From Cadophora sp. MPI-SDFR-AT-0126 (Eukaryota > Ascomycota > Leotiomycetes > Helotiales > Ploettnerulaceae): a stretch of 64,000 bases of DNA. The notes beneath the pieces were generated by a model. It made no database searches. It had not been told where the DNA came from and was given only the letters and a program-made list of their open reading frames with translations. The DNA lies in assembly GCA_020747065.1 (NCBI GenBank), contig JAGMVK010000004.1:620001-684000 (forward strand), read 5' to 3'. The position numbers and the translations under genes are program-made. This document shows, one piece after another, positions 45,572-56,749 of the stretch. Each line of letters begins with the position of its first letter. The first letter of the stretch is position 1.

Positions 45572-47203
45572 TCAGCTTTCATTACCACTCACCTCCAAAC
45601 CCCTCTTCTCAAGAACTTCCAACACCGCCCCAGCAAGGTGCAAACTCCCCGTCACAAGAACCAGCACCCTCTCATCCCCCTCAGACACTTTATACGCCAA
45701 CTCAACCGCTTCCTCAACACTACCATACACCATGTTCAAGGGATTACTATCAATCGACATGTATGTTCTGGCGAGCTCTTCCTGCAATTTGACATCAATA
45801 TCCACCACCTCTCCACTCCCCTCCTGCACCTTGAAGGCCCGATTCGTGCAAAACGCCGCATAAGTAAAGATTCTCCCTTTCATGTGCCGCGCTCGCAAGG
45901 AGTCATGATGTAAATGCTTCGGTTCGAAACTATTACTTAGACTGGTGATCAAGTGCGTGAGCAAGGCGCGCGCATCGCGATCTTGCTGGTTGAAGATGAG
46001 CATCGTGGCGGTTGGGGGACGTGGGGATGCCCGTGCAGAGGTATATTTTTCTTGGAACCAGGCTGCCGTCGTGGCGATGCTTTCGTGGGTGTGGGCGCCG
46101 TCAATGAGCCATTCTGTATTGCCATCGATGAGGCTTTGGCAGCGGGCGGGCCAGCGTACGGTCTCCAGACCGGTGGTGAAGTGTTGAGGGGGCGAGGTTG
46201 AGTTGATAACTTCTGTCACTCCCAAAGTCTTCAGGTGTGAAGCTGCAACCGCAATAGCTAGACTTGCATTGTCCTTTTGGAAATCTCCCTCCAGACCTAG
46301 CTTCACGTCTTCCAGATTGGGTGACCTCTCGACCACAGTCAAGTCGACCCCCTTCTCGATGGCTCGCTTCACCAATACAGCGTGAGCCGCAGGAATCTGC
46401 GCAGACGAGAAAGCCGGTACTCCAGCCTTCATGATCCCACCCTTATGCCACGCAATCTCCTCAATCGTCTCCCCAAGCATCCCTTTATGATCAATCCCCA
46501 ACGGCGTGATGGCACACGCGCTAACAGCTTCCGGGGGGAGGATATTTGTACTGTCATACTCCCCACCAATACCACACTCTACAATAGCAGTCCCAACACC
46601 TTCTCGTATGAAGGTGTGGAAAGCCAGGAGGGTCAGGTACCGGAAATATCCAGGCTTTGTTACTGAATCCGGTCCCTCACTCGCAAGAGAAAAGCGATCC
46701 CAGAGTTCGTAGAAATACCGCGCGAACAACGCCTCGGAAATAGGTGACCCATCAATCCTGATCCTCTCTCGAACATGGATCAGATGTGGTGAGGTATACA
46801 ACCCAATTCTCCCCAGAGATTCAGGCCTAATTTTCGATCTCCAGTACTGCAGCAGTATATTCTCTACCATCACCGACACGCTGCCCTTTCCTTTCGTCCC
46901 AGCGACATGTATGTATTTCAATCCTGGCGCAGTGAGATCGTTCGGCTCGTACCCCGCCTTGCGCGTCCATTCCAGCATCTCCGGGATTGCATTGAGGTTC
47001 AAATCTGATGGCGTAGTGGATACTGAAGAGACAATTGCTCTGTTCGATTGTAAAGAGTCGAGGAGCTTGATAGCTTCCGCGTATGATCGTTGTGCAGCCA
47101 TGTGAGCTGTTGTAGAGAAAGGGAGCTTGAGAAGGGGACAAGCCCGGGGCAGGAAGATGGAAACATGGCGGAGAGGAGAGGGAAGGAGAAGAAAGCTGGC
47201 CAT
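45572..47203 (-). CDS. met7: Folylpolyglutamate synthase
   Basis: Adds gamma-glutamates to folates. Intronless, 543 aa from the ATG at 47203. The first 34 residues (ASFLLLPSPLRHVSIFLPRA ...) form an Arg-containing hydrophobic presequence for mitochondria. A second ATG at 47101 (MAAQRSYAEAIKLLDSL) gives the cytosolic-length enzyme, as in other eukaryotic FPGS genes. Motifs: the P-loop HVAGTKGKGSVS, RIGLYTSPHLIHVRERI, VECGIGGEYDSTN, the LGIDHKGMLGETIEEIAWHKGGIMK stretch with its carbamylated-lysine region, and WLIDGAHTHES. Full length for the family. Divergent from the SLC35C2-like gene. Confidence 0.95.
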   Translation of the reverse strand: MASFLLLPSPLRHVSIFLPRACPLLKLPFSTTAHMAAQRSYAEAIKLLDSLQSNRAIVSSVSTTPSDLNLNAIPEMLEWTRKAGYEPNDLTAPGLKYIHVAGTKGKGSVSVMVENILLQYWRSKIRPESLGRIGLYTSPHLIHVRERIRIDGSPISEALFARYFYELWDRFSLASEGPDSVTKPGYFRYLTLLAFHTFIREGVGTAIVECGIGGEYDSTNILPPEAVSACAITPLGIDHKGMLGETIEEIAWHKGGIMKAGVPAFSSAQIPAAHAVLVKRAIEKGVDLTVVERSPNLEDVKLGLEGDFQKDNASLAIAVAASHLKTLGVTEVINSTSPPQHFTTGLETVRWPARCQSLIDGNTEWLIDGAHTHESIATTAAWFQEKYTSARASPRPPTATMLIFNQQDRDARALLTHLITSLSNSFEPKHLHHDSLRARHMKGRIFTYAAFCTNRAFKVQEGSGEVVDIDVKLQEELARTYMSIDSNPLNMVYGSVEEAVELAYKVSEGDERVLVLVTGSLHLAGAVLEVLEKRGLEVSGNES

Positions 47204-47720
47204 CGGTGCATTCTTGCTTGTTTGTGGTGAATTGATGCGGCGATCGTACAAATAACACTGTTTTTGTTGACTTCACTTCGCAACTTCGCGACTTCTCAAA
47301 GTCTCCCACGTGCCAAGCACATTGTTTACCAGGGGGTGGTGTGACGTCTCACTGCCGAGATGTCAGGGATGAGCGGCCCAGTGCTGAGTGCAGTACAGTA
47401 ATATCCCAGCATTATCCTCTGGCAACCACGAAAGTAGCAATGGTGTTGATTTCAACACCAAATTCTGGAGCCCAGATATTTTCTCACTGTCTTCTACATA
47501 CGTCTCAAATGGAGCTGAACTACTACTGTTGAAGGCGTCGGCAGTGGCAGTCCCCTTCCGTTCCCGCCAAGTCCTAACCCGTCGCATATGATCTCGCTCA
47601 CTCGTCACAAAACTCGCATCCCCTGTCTGGTCTGGTAGCTCAGACCGACGATTCAGTCCCTGCCCTGAGCAGTGATCCACGAGACCCCCATAGGGAAGTG
47701 GATGTGGAGTGGAGAAGGCT
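47204..47720. promoter_or_regulatory. Divergent intergenic region, FPGS / SLC35C2-like
   Basis: 517 bp between head-to-head genes. A long minus-strand frame crossing it (47363-48202) is antisense to the SLC35C2-like exon 1 and was not accepted. Confidence 0.5.
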
Positions 47721-49678
47721 ATGATGGTCAACAACGAACAACCTGCTTCTCCTGACTCTCCTTCTGCATGCTCTTCGCCAGCAGTGCGACCCAGCTCGCC
47801 CTCAATCCCTTTACCACGGCTTCGATCCACCTCTGATCTGTCTGCACAATCAACCGACGACCTTTGGGCCCCTGATGCGCCTGTTACGCTCGCTGGGATA
47901 CAAAATTCAGATCGCGATATGGAGCCAGAGCGGTCGGGACATAGGAGGCGGCGGAGTAGTCTTATGAACCCATCAAACTCGGATGCCGATAGCAAGGGGA
48001 AGTCACAGAGGCGACGAGGAAGTCCGAGGAGTGGAGCAGCAGCTACAGGAGCGGACGACAGTCTGACGGAAGATCCAAAGCTGGAGAGGAGTGAGGACGA
48101 GAGTCTAAGTGAAGGAGAAGTCGATGATTTGAGTGACGATGGTCTACAAGATGACGAAGAGACGGGATTGACGGGCAAAGATAAAGGAAGGAGGAAAAGC
48201 AAGCGAAGGCGGAATACACTCCTGGATCAGAGGATAGTTGGGGAAGTGAAGGTAGTGATATCAGACGAAGAGAAGAGAGAGGCAGATCAGAATGTCGTGA
48301 AGAAGAGCTTGATCAATGGCTTGTTAATAGCTATGTGGTATGTGTTCTCGTTGTCGATATCAATTGTAAGTTCCGAAGTCTCAAACAAACAATGATGTTG
48401 TGCTTACAAGATGAACAGTACAACAAATGGATGTTCGACCCTAAACATCTAGACTTCCACTTCCCGCTCTTCACAACATGTTTCCACATGATCGTCCAAT
48501 TCACCCTCGCCTCCCTTGTCCTGCTCTTCCTCCCCCAATTCCGCCCTCGATACGACTCAATCTCCAATCCCCACAACACACACGTCTCAGACGACGCTGC
48601 ACAACAGCACGAGGAAGATAGCAAGAAGCCGCTAATGACGCGAATGTTCTACTTTACGCGTATAGGACCCTGTGGAATGGCTACGGGTCTGGATATCGGA
48701 CTGGGGAATATGAGTTTGAAGTTCATCACTTTAACATTTTATAGTACGCCGCATTCCCCATCTTGTTTACATACATGTCACTAACTCCTCCCAGCAATGT
48801 GTAAATCCTCTTCCCTCGCCTTCGTCCTCCTCTTTGCATTCCTCTTCCGCCTGGAAGTCCCTTCCTGGCGCTTGGTCGCCATAATCTTCACCATGACCGT
48901 TGGTGTAATAATGATGGTAGCCGGCGAAGTCGACTTCTCCATCCTCGGCTTCATCCTCGTCATCTCCGCCGCTTTCTTCTCCGGATTCCGCTGGGGCCTG
49001 ACCCAGATCCTCCTCCTCCGTAACCCAGCAACCTCAAACCCATTCAGCTCCATCTTCTACCTCGCGCCCATCATGTTCGCCTCGTTACTCATCATTGCTG
49101 TCCCTGTAGAGGGATTCCCCGCTCTAGGCGAAGGCTTCCGCATACTCATTGAGAAGAAGGGCCCTTTTCTGGGTCCTGCACTCCTGCTCTTCCCTGGCGC
49201 AATAGCATTCTGCATGACGGCCTCTGAATTCGCACTCTTACAGCGCACATCCGTCGTGACGCTCTCCATCGCCGGCATCTTCAAAGAAGTTGTCACCATC
49301 TCCGCCGCAGGCATCGTCTTCCACGACCCCTTAACACCCATCAATATCTCCGGACTGTTCGTCACCATAGGCGCCATAGCAGCCTATAACTGGATCAAGA
49401 TCCGGAAGATGAGGGAGGATGCTCAGCACGAGGCGCATTTGGCGAGGGTTGCTGCCAGGGGTGGAGAGGGCAGTGATGGGGACGGGGATGATGAGGGGAC
49501 AGAGAGTGAGGGTGAGGACTGGAATAAGGTGGGTGGGACGTATGTTACGAGTGATGGGGATATTTTGCCAAGTCCGGGGTTTTATGGTCCCAGGAGGGGA
49601 GAGGGATCAAGTCGGAGAGAGGAGGGGAGGACGAGTGAGAGGAAGAAATTAGTTGCTGGCAAGGAGGTTAGCGAGTAA
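47721..49678 (+). CDS. SLC35C2-like nucleotide-sugar/triose-phosphate-type transporter
   Basis: 617 aa, exons 47721-48365, 48419-48743 and 48795-49678. About 195 soluble residues rich in Ser, Arg and acidic patches precede the membrane domain, which opens SLINGLLIAMWYVFSLSISIYNKWMF (TPT-type Y/F-N-K motif). Next come [60 protein letters not shown] and SGFRWGLTQILLL, all typical of the SLC35C2/YML038C group of Golgi transporters. The Golgi GDP-fucose-related role of animal SLC35C2 cannot be assumed here. The C-terminal 90 residues are a hydrophilic Asp/Glu/Gly/Arg tail. ATG codons at 47721 and 47724 are adjacent; the first is used. Confidence 0.92.
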
Positions 49679-50089
49679 ACTTGCACCCTTCGCTGTAGGT
49701 TAAAGAGGAGGAACAGCGAGATCTGAGGATACACATGTGTACTAATAAAGAGAGATAATGAGTTTGGCATAGCATACCCTGGCGTTTGGATTGGGATATC
49801 ACAAGCAGGCAATCAATTCAAGAAGACTGTGAGCAATGATTGTTTTGAAATGATTTTTTGATATTCACATCGTATCGCTATGAGCTGGAGGAGATTCTTC
49901 CTCAACAGCATGCATATCTCGCTTTCGTGACCACGAGCACGCTCGCTCGCTTGCTCATTCAGACATTGAGCGCCGTATCCAATAAGCGCCAGTTAGTACA
50001 ACACCATCAAGTGTTGTACGAGTATTAACCAAACAGAGAAATGGGTGTAACCCAAGAAAAACAACCGAAGCGAAGACCGAGCTCAACCT
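49679..50089. other. Convergent spacer with hairpin
   Basis: 411 bp between the SLC35C2-like stop and the mannitol-1-phosphate dehydrogenase stop. It contains the inverted repeat listed separately. Confidence 0.5.
49996..50019. repeat. Inverted repeat, 9-bp arms, 6-nt loop
   Basis: GTACAACAC-CATCAA-GTGTTGTAC. It lies 70 nt past the stop of the minus-strand mpd gene, so it would fall in its 3' UTR or 3'-end region. Confidence 0.85.
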
Positions 50090-51357
50090 TTACGCCTCCG
50101 CTTGCACCTTTTCTACAACCTTAACAACATGCTCAAACAACTTGTCGCTCTTCGTCAACCCGCACACCTTCTCCACGACGGCCTCAGCCTTATTACTAGC
50201 CATGATCTTGGCTAGCTCTTCACTCTCGTCATCACCCTCCACGTTTTGGAAGCGGAACGCCATCTCCGCCGCATCAAGCAGGGCATCGAATGGCTTTCCC
50301 TCCTCAGCAAGCTCGGCAGCCGGTCCGATGAACCTCTCCTTTCTGCTCAACTTCCGCAGCGGTGCACGACCAACTCGCTCAACTGCATCCTCAAGATGCG
50401 GGTTTCCGATACGTGTGATGATCTTTTCAACGTACTCTTTCTGCTCGGCTTCCTCGATGCCGTGTTTACCGACGATTAACGTGCTGGTCTCCGCAAGCGC
50501 TTTGCGCACCTCGTCGAGGATCTCCTTGTCTTGTAGGGCGTCGTAGACGGTTGTCTTCTGGTGATAGTATCCATGGTACGCAGCGGCAGCGTGGCCGGTA
50601 TTGACCGTGAAGAGCTTGCGCTCAATGTATGGGATCAGATCATCCACCCACTTGACACCTTTGATCGCTGGGGGTTCGTGGTCATGGAACGGTGACTTGT
50701 CGACTACCCACTCGTAGAACTTCTCGAGCTTGACGTCCAGCCCGGCATCTGGGTCTTGTGCAGGCACGATGCGGTCGATTGCCGAGTTGGCGTAGCGGGC
50801 ACGCTCGTGGTGGTCTTCCAGGCGGTCTTCGGATGTGTTCTTGGGGTGCTTGATGTGTTCGGCGAGGGTATCTGTTGCGCCAATGGCGTTCTCGCATGCA
50901 ATGACTGCGATGGGTGTTGCGTCGTTGGGGCGGGCGTCGACGCCTTTTGCGATGACGGGCGCGATGAACTTGAGGATATTGGGGCCGACAGAGCAGGTCA
51001 CGATGTCGGCTGTTGTGATCTCGTCGATGACATCCGCCTCATTCGTTTTCGAGTTGATGGCTCGGTAGTTGGAGATGGTGGTTGTGCTGTTGCCCTCGGC
51101 GCCGACTTGAATGACTTTGTAGGATTTGGATTTCTGTAGCTGGTCGATTATGCTGTCCATGACATCGCAGAAAACGACCTCGTAGCCTGAGTTGTGGAGG
51201 CTGTGAAGAGAGATGTCAGTAAGTGTCTTTTGTTGGTTTCTCGTCCACTCGACGGCTTCACTGGCCAATTATGGGCAGTCTTATGGAAAGGGAAAACCTA
51301 CAATTCTGCAACGAATCCTCGGCCGATGTTACCGGCACCGAAATGTACTGCCTTCAT
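50090..51357 (-). CDS. mpdA: Mannitol-1-phosphate 5-dehydrogenase
   Basis: Reduces fructose 6-phosphate to mannitol 1-phosphate with NADH in the fungal mannitol pathway. 388 aa from exons 51357-51302 and 51200-50090. The short first exon encodes [19 protein letters not shown], the Rossmann Gly loop; the junction (TT|C) restores the family's [18 protein letters not shown]. Further motifs: [50 protein letters not shown] and the active-site region [20 protein letters not shown] with the catalytic Lys preserved. Full length. The 5' flank is a very long gene-free region (over 3 kb). Confidence 0.95.
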
Positions 51358-52354
51358 ATTTGCGGGCGGTTGAGTGATGTTGAGCAGATAGGTGAGGGGT
51401 AGTTAGTGGGGTAGTAATGCAGATAATAGCAAGCAAGTACTTGTTGAGAGTAGTAATATGTGTAAGTGGTAGAGTATGTGCCGCAAGTGGCAAGGTGGAG
51501 ATTTCAGTTGTGAGGATGAGATGGATGTCTGGATAAGATACAGAATTGGAGGAAGGGGAAGCAAGAAGAATGACGAGGCAGAGATATGGCTCACTACTTA
51601 TACTTAAGCAAGTGAAGTGAAGCGAAGCAAGCGGGAAGGGAACGAGCCAGGGGAGGCGTAGTGTAGTATGATGGTGGAGTGGTGGAAGCGACGATACGGC
51701 AACAGCACCAAAACACGATTCGACTCTTAGAGCAAGGCTGGAGCCGGACTGGGGTGGGACAACTAAGGTTGAGTGGTTGAGTGGTTGAGTGAGTCCGTAA
51801 GTAAGTAGTGAGGCATATCATGAGTGGTGCGTCCCGTCTTTGTCTGCACCATGCCTGATCCGCAAACGCCCACTTGCGGGGGACAGCATCAGATTCGTGG
51901 CCTATGACTGGGTGGCCGTTGGGAATGCGGCGCTGGGATTCGTGGGGCTGGCAGCCATGACGCAAAGTTGCGGATCAGGCCTGTTACTTGCTTTGCTTTG
52001 CCCGCCGAAGGAGGGGCATTATTAGCATGGCCATAGGCATGGGCATGAAAAGCAAGCCTTCCTCTAATGTCTGCGGGCCTTACTAGAGTAGACGCACCTT
52101 TGTCTACCTTTTTTACAAGGGCTCATGCAAATGCAGCTGCAATGAATCGGTGCGTTCGCAGTGGAATCATGGAGTAAAGGATCACGGGCGGGGGGATAAA
52201 TGTGGAGCTGAAATCAGTATGTGAGTGAGGGCTTACGGAGCATCATATGTTTACGAACACTCTCGACTATTGTTATCCTGAAGGAAAGAAAAGTAAGGTC
52301 CAGCAGCTACTTACAGGTAGGTAGTCTTGGCCTGCAATGATGATGACAGGCAAC

Positions 52355-52373
52355 CGAGCGAGCGAGCGAGCGA
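52355..52373. repeat. AGCG tetranucleotide microsatellite
   Basis: CGAGCGAGCGAGCGAGCGA-type run in the gene-free region upstream of mpdA. Confidence 0.85.
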
Positions 52374-52523
52374 CAAGGAGAACGAAGTCCGGACAAGGTG
52401 ACGATCGTCACCCGAATCGGGATCGGATCCAGCCTCCTGATTGCTGTGATGGTGAGCGATTATCTGCATGAAACCTTTCCTTTCCTTTCCTTTTCACTTG
52501 CTCACTCACTCGCTCGCGGGCCG

Positions 52524-52545
52524 AAGTTTTAGTTTTAGTTTTAGT
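52524..52545. repeat. TTTTAG hexamer repeat
   Basis: Consecutive AGTTTT/TTTTAG units, similar to but not the canonical telomeric hexamer TTAGGG. Confidence 0.8.
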
Positions 52546-54539
52546 CTGTCTCATGCGGCCAAGGGAGTGGGATGATGTTTGATGATGTCGATGATGCTAT
52601 CGTGAGCGAGCACGGGCACCAGCAAAGTACCCATTTGCTTGTGATTTAAAGACCCCTCCTTTCTTACCCCTCCATGTATTATTACATCAGGATCGAAGTC
52701 CCCACTCCACTCATCATCACTACTTGCTCCTGCCAACCGTCTGAATTTTGAGGTTTCACGATAGTTTCTTCATTCACAAACATCATTTTTCTAACTCTTA
52801 CTCATCCAAGAATTAACTCAAGTTATTCCGTCGTTATCTCTTCCCATTTACCCAGCTCGGTCCTATTTATCCCACTCACCAGCATCTTCTCTAAGCCCCA
52901 GCCCCGGACCCCGCCTCTAATTGGTCTTCTAAATACCATATCCACATCTAAATCTGAGCCCAGGCCTTCAGGCATACGCATCTTCCCCGTTTATTCTTCG
53001 GAAGTACGCAGATTATCGTGAGAAGTTTAAGCCGCCGGCGCCGATAGATACGATACCTACCTTTCAATCCTTACTGAGCAATAAAGCAAGCAACACGGGC
53101 TGCAACAAGGCAAGGCAAGAAGCCAATAGCAGAATTTTCCACGCTGCTCAATCTTTCATTTTGCTGGGTCGACCAGGTCCACATGCATTGTGCCTTGTTG
53201 TGTCTAAGGTTGTACACAGCCTCAATGCAGTGTTTCCTTCGCTTCCCGTTTTTGTGTTCGCGAATCTGTTGTGCTCTTGTTGCAATTCTCTCCTTTCCTC
53301 TGCATTGCGTTCGCTTGATATGAGCCATTTTATTTTTTCGACACGGCTGCAGCGGTAGATATCTCCCTCTTCCCTAACCGTTTCATCTGCATCTTTCCCA
53401 TCTGCATGTTTCCTCATCCATCCGTCCAGCTCACACATTGACTTTGCACATGCAATTACTTCTCACACTTTCAGCCCAACGTCCCTAGGGTACCATGATA
53501 CCGTTATACAATACCGTTCCTAAATCCTCCGCCTGCAAAGTCATCCAGCAGGATCGCATGAGCGAAAATTCCCCGTTTCTCATTCTTTAGGCAAAAACGG
53601 GCCGTTGTTCAGCAGCATAGCAGAGCATGGATTTCCCTCCGAACCTCGGTGAGGCAATTCAATCTTTCATTTTCTACTTTCACGATCCTGTATCTGCCCA
53701 GCGGACCGATAGAATACCAAGTGGATCCCCTTCTACCTCGTCTCATCATGCTCCTCCTCCGATATCCCCCGAGATCAGAATTTTTAGTTCACGATCGAAC
53801 TTGGAAGATTCGAGATACGCATACGAGTCAGTTGCGGGTCTAGATTTCGAACCCACGTGTCTGGGTGAGGGGGTCTGGAGCGTGGTATCCACACTTTGGC
53901 AGTTCATGCTCCATGTTGAGTTGAAATCGAGGGGAGAGGAGAGGCTCCATTTTTTTGTGGACTCACCTTGAAGTGGATTTGTTGTGTGCGGTCTCGTGAC
54001 TTTCTCGCTTAGCGGCCAGGCGAGGATCGTCAGGGGAATGATAGTTGAGGCGAAGCGATTGCTATCAGCATCGATCAATTGACGTGCATGTATATGATTG
54101 CTTAATATCATGGTTGGACTGAGATGTACGAGACCTGCATTGTATGTTCGGATCAAATCTTACTTCAAAGTCGGTTCCACCAGCAAGTCGCTGAGGAGTT
54201 CCCACAGATGCCTTGTCGATGATGTCCCGTACCCTTTCGTACTCCGTAGTGCCCTACTCGGCCAAGTAGCCCGACGTCCAGCAAACACAGAAGTTGGCTT
54301 CAAATTCGAGAACATCAAACAACGATATCGTGAAAAGCTACAGAGCAAGACAGTCTGTGGGAAAATCGGATCGGATTTTGTTTTTGTGTCGTCGAGGTAG
54401 TTTTGACCTGCGAGCACCAGAAGAAACCTTTCAATCACCTCCCTATCCTCACCTAGGGGGTTTAGTCGCACCTCGAGTTGTTAGCGAACCCCAAAGCTGT
54501 TTACAGTTTACAGCACTTAGCTAGTAAGATCCGGTTCGT

Positions 54540-56110
54540 CTCAATATTGCTTTACTTGATCTATCGCCTCGATAGTATTGTCTATAGCCGCAATCGAGCC
54601 GTTATTAGCCACCACGACACGGGTATTGCGCGAAGCCACCACAGCTAACGATCTAATCGCTGCTTAGCCATCGCCCCGTAAGAAAGCCCTGTCGTTACCG
54701 CTTGTAATGACGAACACGGAGTATCGTTTGCTCCTTAATCTTCCTAATAAAGATATCGAACTATCTAATATTAAAGTAGCAATAAATCTCTCGCGTAAAT
54801 AGTTAATTAAGAAAGCTATTTTATATTGTGAAGAGCTCACGAGTGCAGAACTTGTAGTGTTAAAGAATAGATTCTAGACACTAAGAACTAGCAAAGAATC
54901 ACCACGCCACACTAAAGTATTATGCGTAGCAGGTGCAGAGGATACTCTTAAAGAGATTATAGAAGTCTAAGCGAGTCTTTCCTCTAGTGACTATATAGCT
55001 TTCCAGATCAGCGTTAGGGAATACTAAAAACGATATCGGGCTACAAACGACGAGAAACTAAATGTCGCTGCTAATATTACGTTACCCGGTGCAAAAGATT
55101 GAGTTAAGCACGTGTATAAGGGCGGGAAGCCGGCTTAGGGATTCGTCTGTCTTTATGATACTGCTTCTTAACGTCTTGACCTAGCACAACTTAATAACTT
55201 TAAGTGCCGGCTCGGCGGATTCTTCCAGGATACATTAAAACACAATAGGTCTAAAAACATCATTGATATAAAATAGCGATTATTATCTTTCAACGCACCA
55301 GAAACTAAGTTCGCGCTGTTAACGGACTCTGGGCTAGGAGGAGACGAATATTCGATGAATAATCCGAACGGATACTAAGGAGGTGTAGTCCTTCGCTAAT
55401 CTTTCCACGAAATCATAACTGATCTACAAGAATATCAGAGACGTAGCGATATCCGTACTCCATTCTAGGGGGAGACCGTACGACGAGAAATAAATATTAC
55501 TAAAAGTGGGTTCCTCACTAATACCTTTCTTATTATCGATTCAGTGTGTATCGACCTAGCTCTATCACAACGTCCCTAGTATAACGACCTTTACGTGCTT
55601 ACATTTGAAGCAGACTTCCCAGTAGAAGGACGGACATATATTAAGGGGTATTAGGGTTTCATGTAAATAAGACTAGATTAATTGGTCTTCAACTTTTATG
55701 AACTACAGTTATTAAGAGCTAAGGAAGTGAAGATAGATCAAATATAGAAGGTAGCATAAGAGAGTCGAAATAAAGCCTTTATTAGTATAGATCCACGAGA
55801 AGTATTTATAACACTATCGCGCCGGATAGGTAGCTTTACCCGCGATAGCGTGCTCGGAAAAAATTAATACGGGGCCGGAGATACTAAGTAAGAGTGAAGA
55901 AGGGTTTAATAACGTTAGGAATAAGCTTTTAAAGCCCTGTACTTTCGAGATCTAAAGCAGTTTTTAGTATAGATTTCAATTTGATAGCTAGATCCTTTCG
56001 AGAATCGCAAGCAGTACTATATGCCGCACCAGAAATTGATACTGACTTGCTCCTTGAAGCTGATTGGCACACGTCCGCGGAAAGTTTATATAAGCAGTTG
56101 TATTTATCCT
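54540..56110 (+). pseudogene. Probable RIP-inactivated ORF relic, identity unknown
   Basis: AT-richer than its surroundings. From an ATG at 54707 one plus-strand frame stays coding-like for about 1.15 kb with no indel, although crossed by about 17 in-frame stops, then decays with about 10 more to 56000. It can be traced upstream to about 54545. Of about 27 stops roughly 24 are TAG or TAA, the products expected when CpA-to-TpA changes hit CAG/CAA (Gln) on one strand and TGG (Trp) on the other. Recognisable peptides such as AQLNNFKCRLGGFFQDTLKH, LSFNAPETKFALLTDSGLGG and YVLTFEADFPVEGRTYIKGY look like real protein. I do not recognise the family. After about 55970 the coding-like sequence shifts frame (AVLYAAPEIDTDLLLEADWH). 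No transposon terminal repeats were seen. Confidence 0.6.
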
Positions 56111-56136
56111 AGTCCTCGCCATCATCATAGTGGCAA

Positions 56137-56749
56137 TCATCTAGCGGAAGTGAAAGCCGGTTGAGTTGCGAAGTATTGAGCTGTAGGAGACCTGGTTAAC
56201 TGTGTACATGGCGCGATTGGCAAAGAAGCCATCCCAGGGGAGTTTATATAGTACGTTCGCAAAGATAGAAAGTAAAGTAGTTACTTGAACCCTCAGATGC
56301 CTATTCAGCTTAGTTCCAACTACCGCTCTAGAGCCCGTACATCCATCAAGCATGAACGCGTGGAGTATTTCCTCCCTTACGTTAGATTCGGCTTTTCGAA
56401 TCTAATTTCCGCATACAGATCTGCCATGAGATGAATTCTTTCTATCATGTCTTCTGCGACCCTTTGTTCGCGGGGCGAGGGGTTGGAATCTAATACATCT
56501 TGCCACGGTGATAACAATGCGTTAATCCTCCTGGTAAAATATGTTCTATGCCGATTCTCCATCCTCGTTAGCCCAGAAATTGATGAAACAAACCCACAAT
56601 CCTTCTACGTTTGTGGTGTCCTGGGGATTAGTGACTTGCAGGTTGTACAAGGTGTCGAACAAATTCATATCCGCCCGAAAGTCGGTGTGGATACCACCCA
56701 TTAGTGACTGAATGGTATCGTCATTGAGACAGTTGAAAACCTCGACGCC
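56137..56749 (-). pseudogene. Frameshifted fragment of an unrecognised gene (3' exons)
   Basis: A minus-strand coding-like segment begins after a TGTGTAG acceptor (exon from 56749). It contains SLMGGIHTDFRADMNLFDTL and DTTNVEGLWVCFINFWANE, then changes frame by one extra base at about 56563 and continues MENRHRTYFTRRINALLSPW to FEKPNLT. A GTAAGG donor (56380) and TTAACCAG acceptor could join a last exon 56191-56137 ending FATQPAFTSAR. No 5' exon with a start was found between here and the HET gene. I do not recognise the family; it could instead be a live gene with a mis-called base or an overlooked mini-intron. Confidence 0.45.

Larger units (their letters stand above)
51358..54539. other. 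3.2-kb gene-free region with simple repeats
   Basis: Upstream of mpdA. Holds GGTTGAGTG repeats near 51768-51790, an AGCG tetranucleotide run (52355-52373), TTTCC units (52474-52494) and TTTTAG hexamers (52524-52545). Frames at 53071-53971 have no domain. Perhaps the mpdA regulatory region plus the edge of an accessory island. Confidence 0.5.

Noticed and set aside
47363..48202. 279-codon minus-strand ORF opposite the SLC35C2-like gene
   Set aside because: Ser/Leu/Arg-rich antisense shadow; the sense strand has a spliced, family-consistent protein.
10794..49678. Three DMT-superfamily transporters as a duplicated family cluster
   Set aside because: They belong to different branches (SLC35F/YML018C-like, SLC35E-like, SLC35C2-like) with dissimilar sequence and gene structure, so no recent duplication is visible.
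52524..52545. Telomere-like repeat
   Set aside because: Units are TTTTAG, not TTAGGG, and the site is internal among normal genes.
53826..53895. tRNA-like B-box (GGGTTCGAAATC on the minus strand)
   Set aside because: The T-stem arms do not pair properly and no acceptor stem or convincing A-box/anticodon arm could be built.
53746..54156. 136-codon minus-strand ORF and overlapping plus-strand frames
   Set aside because: Overlapping frames of similar length on both strands with no motif; no reason to prefer any.
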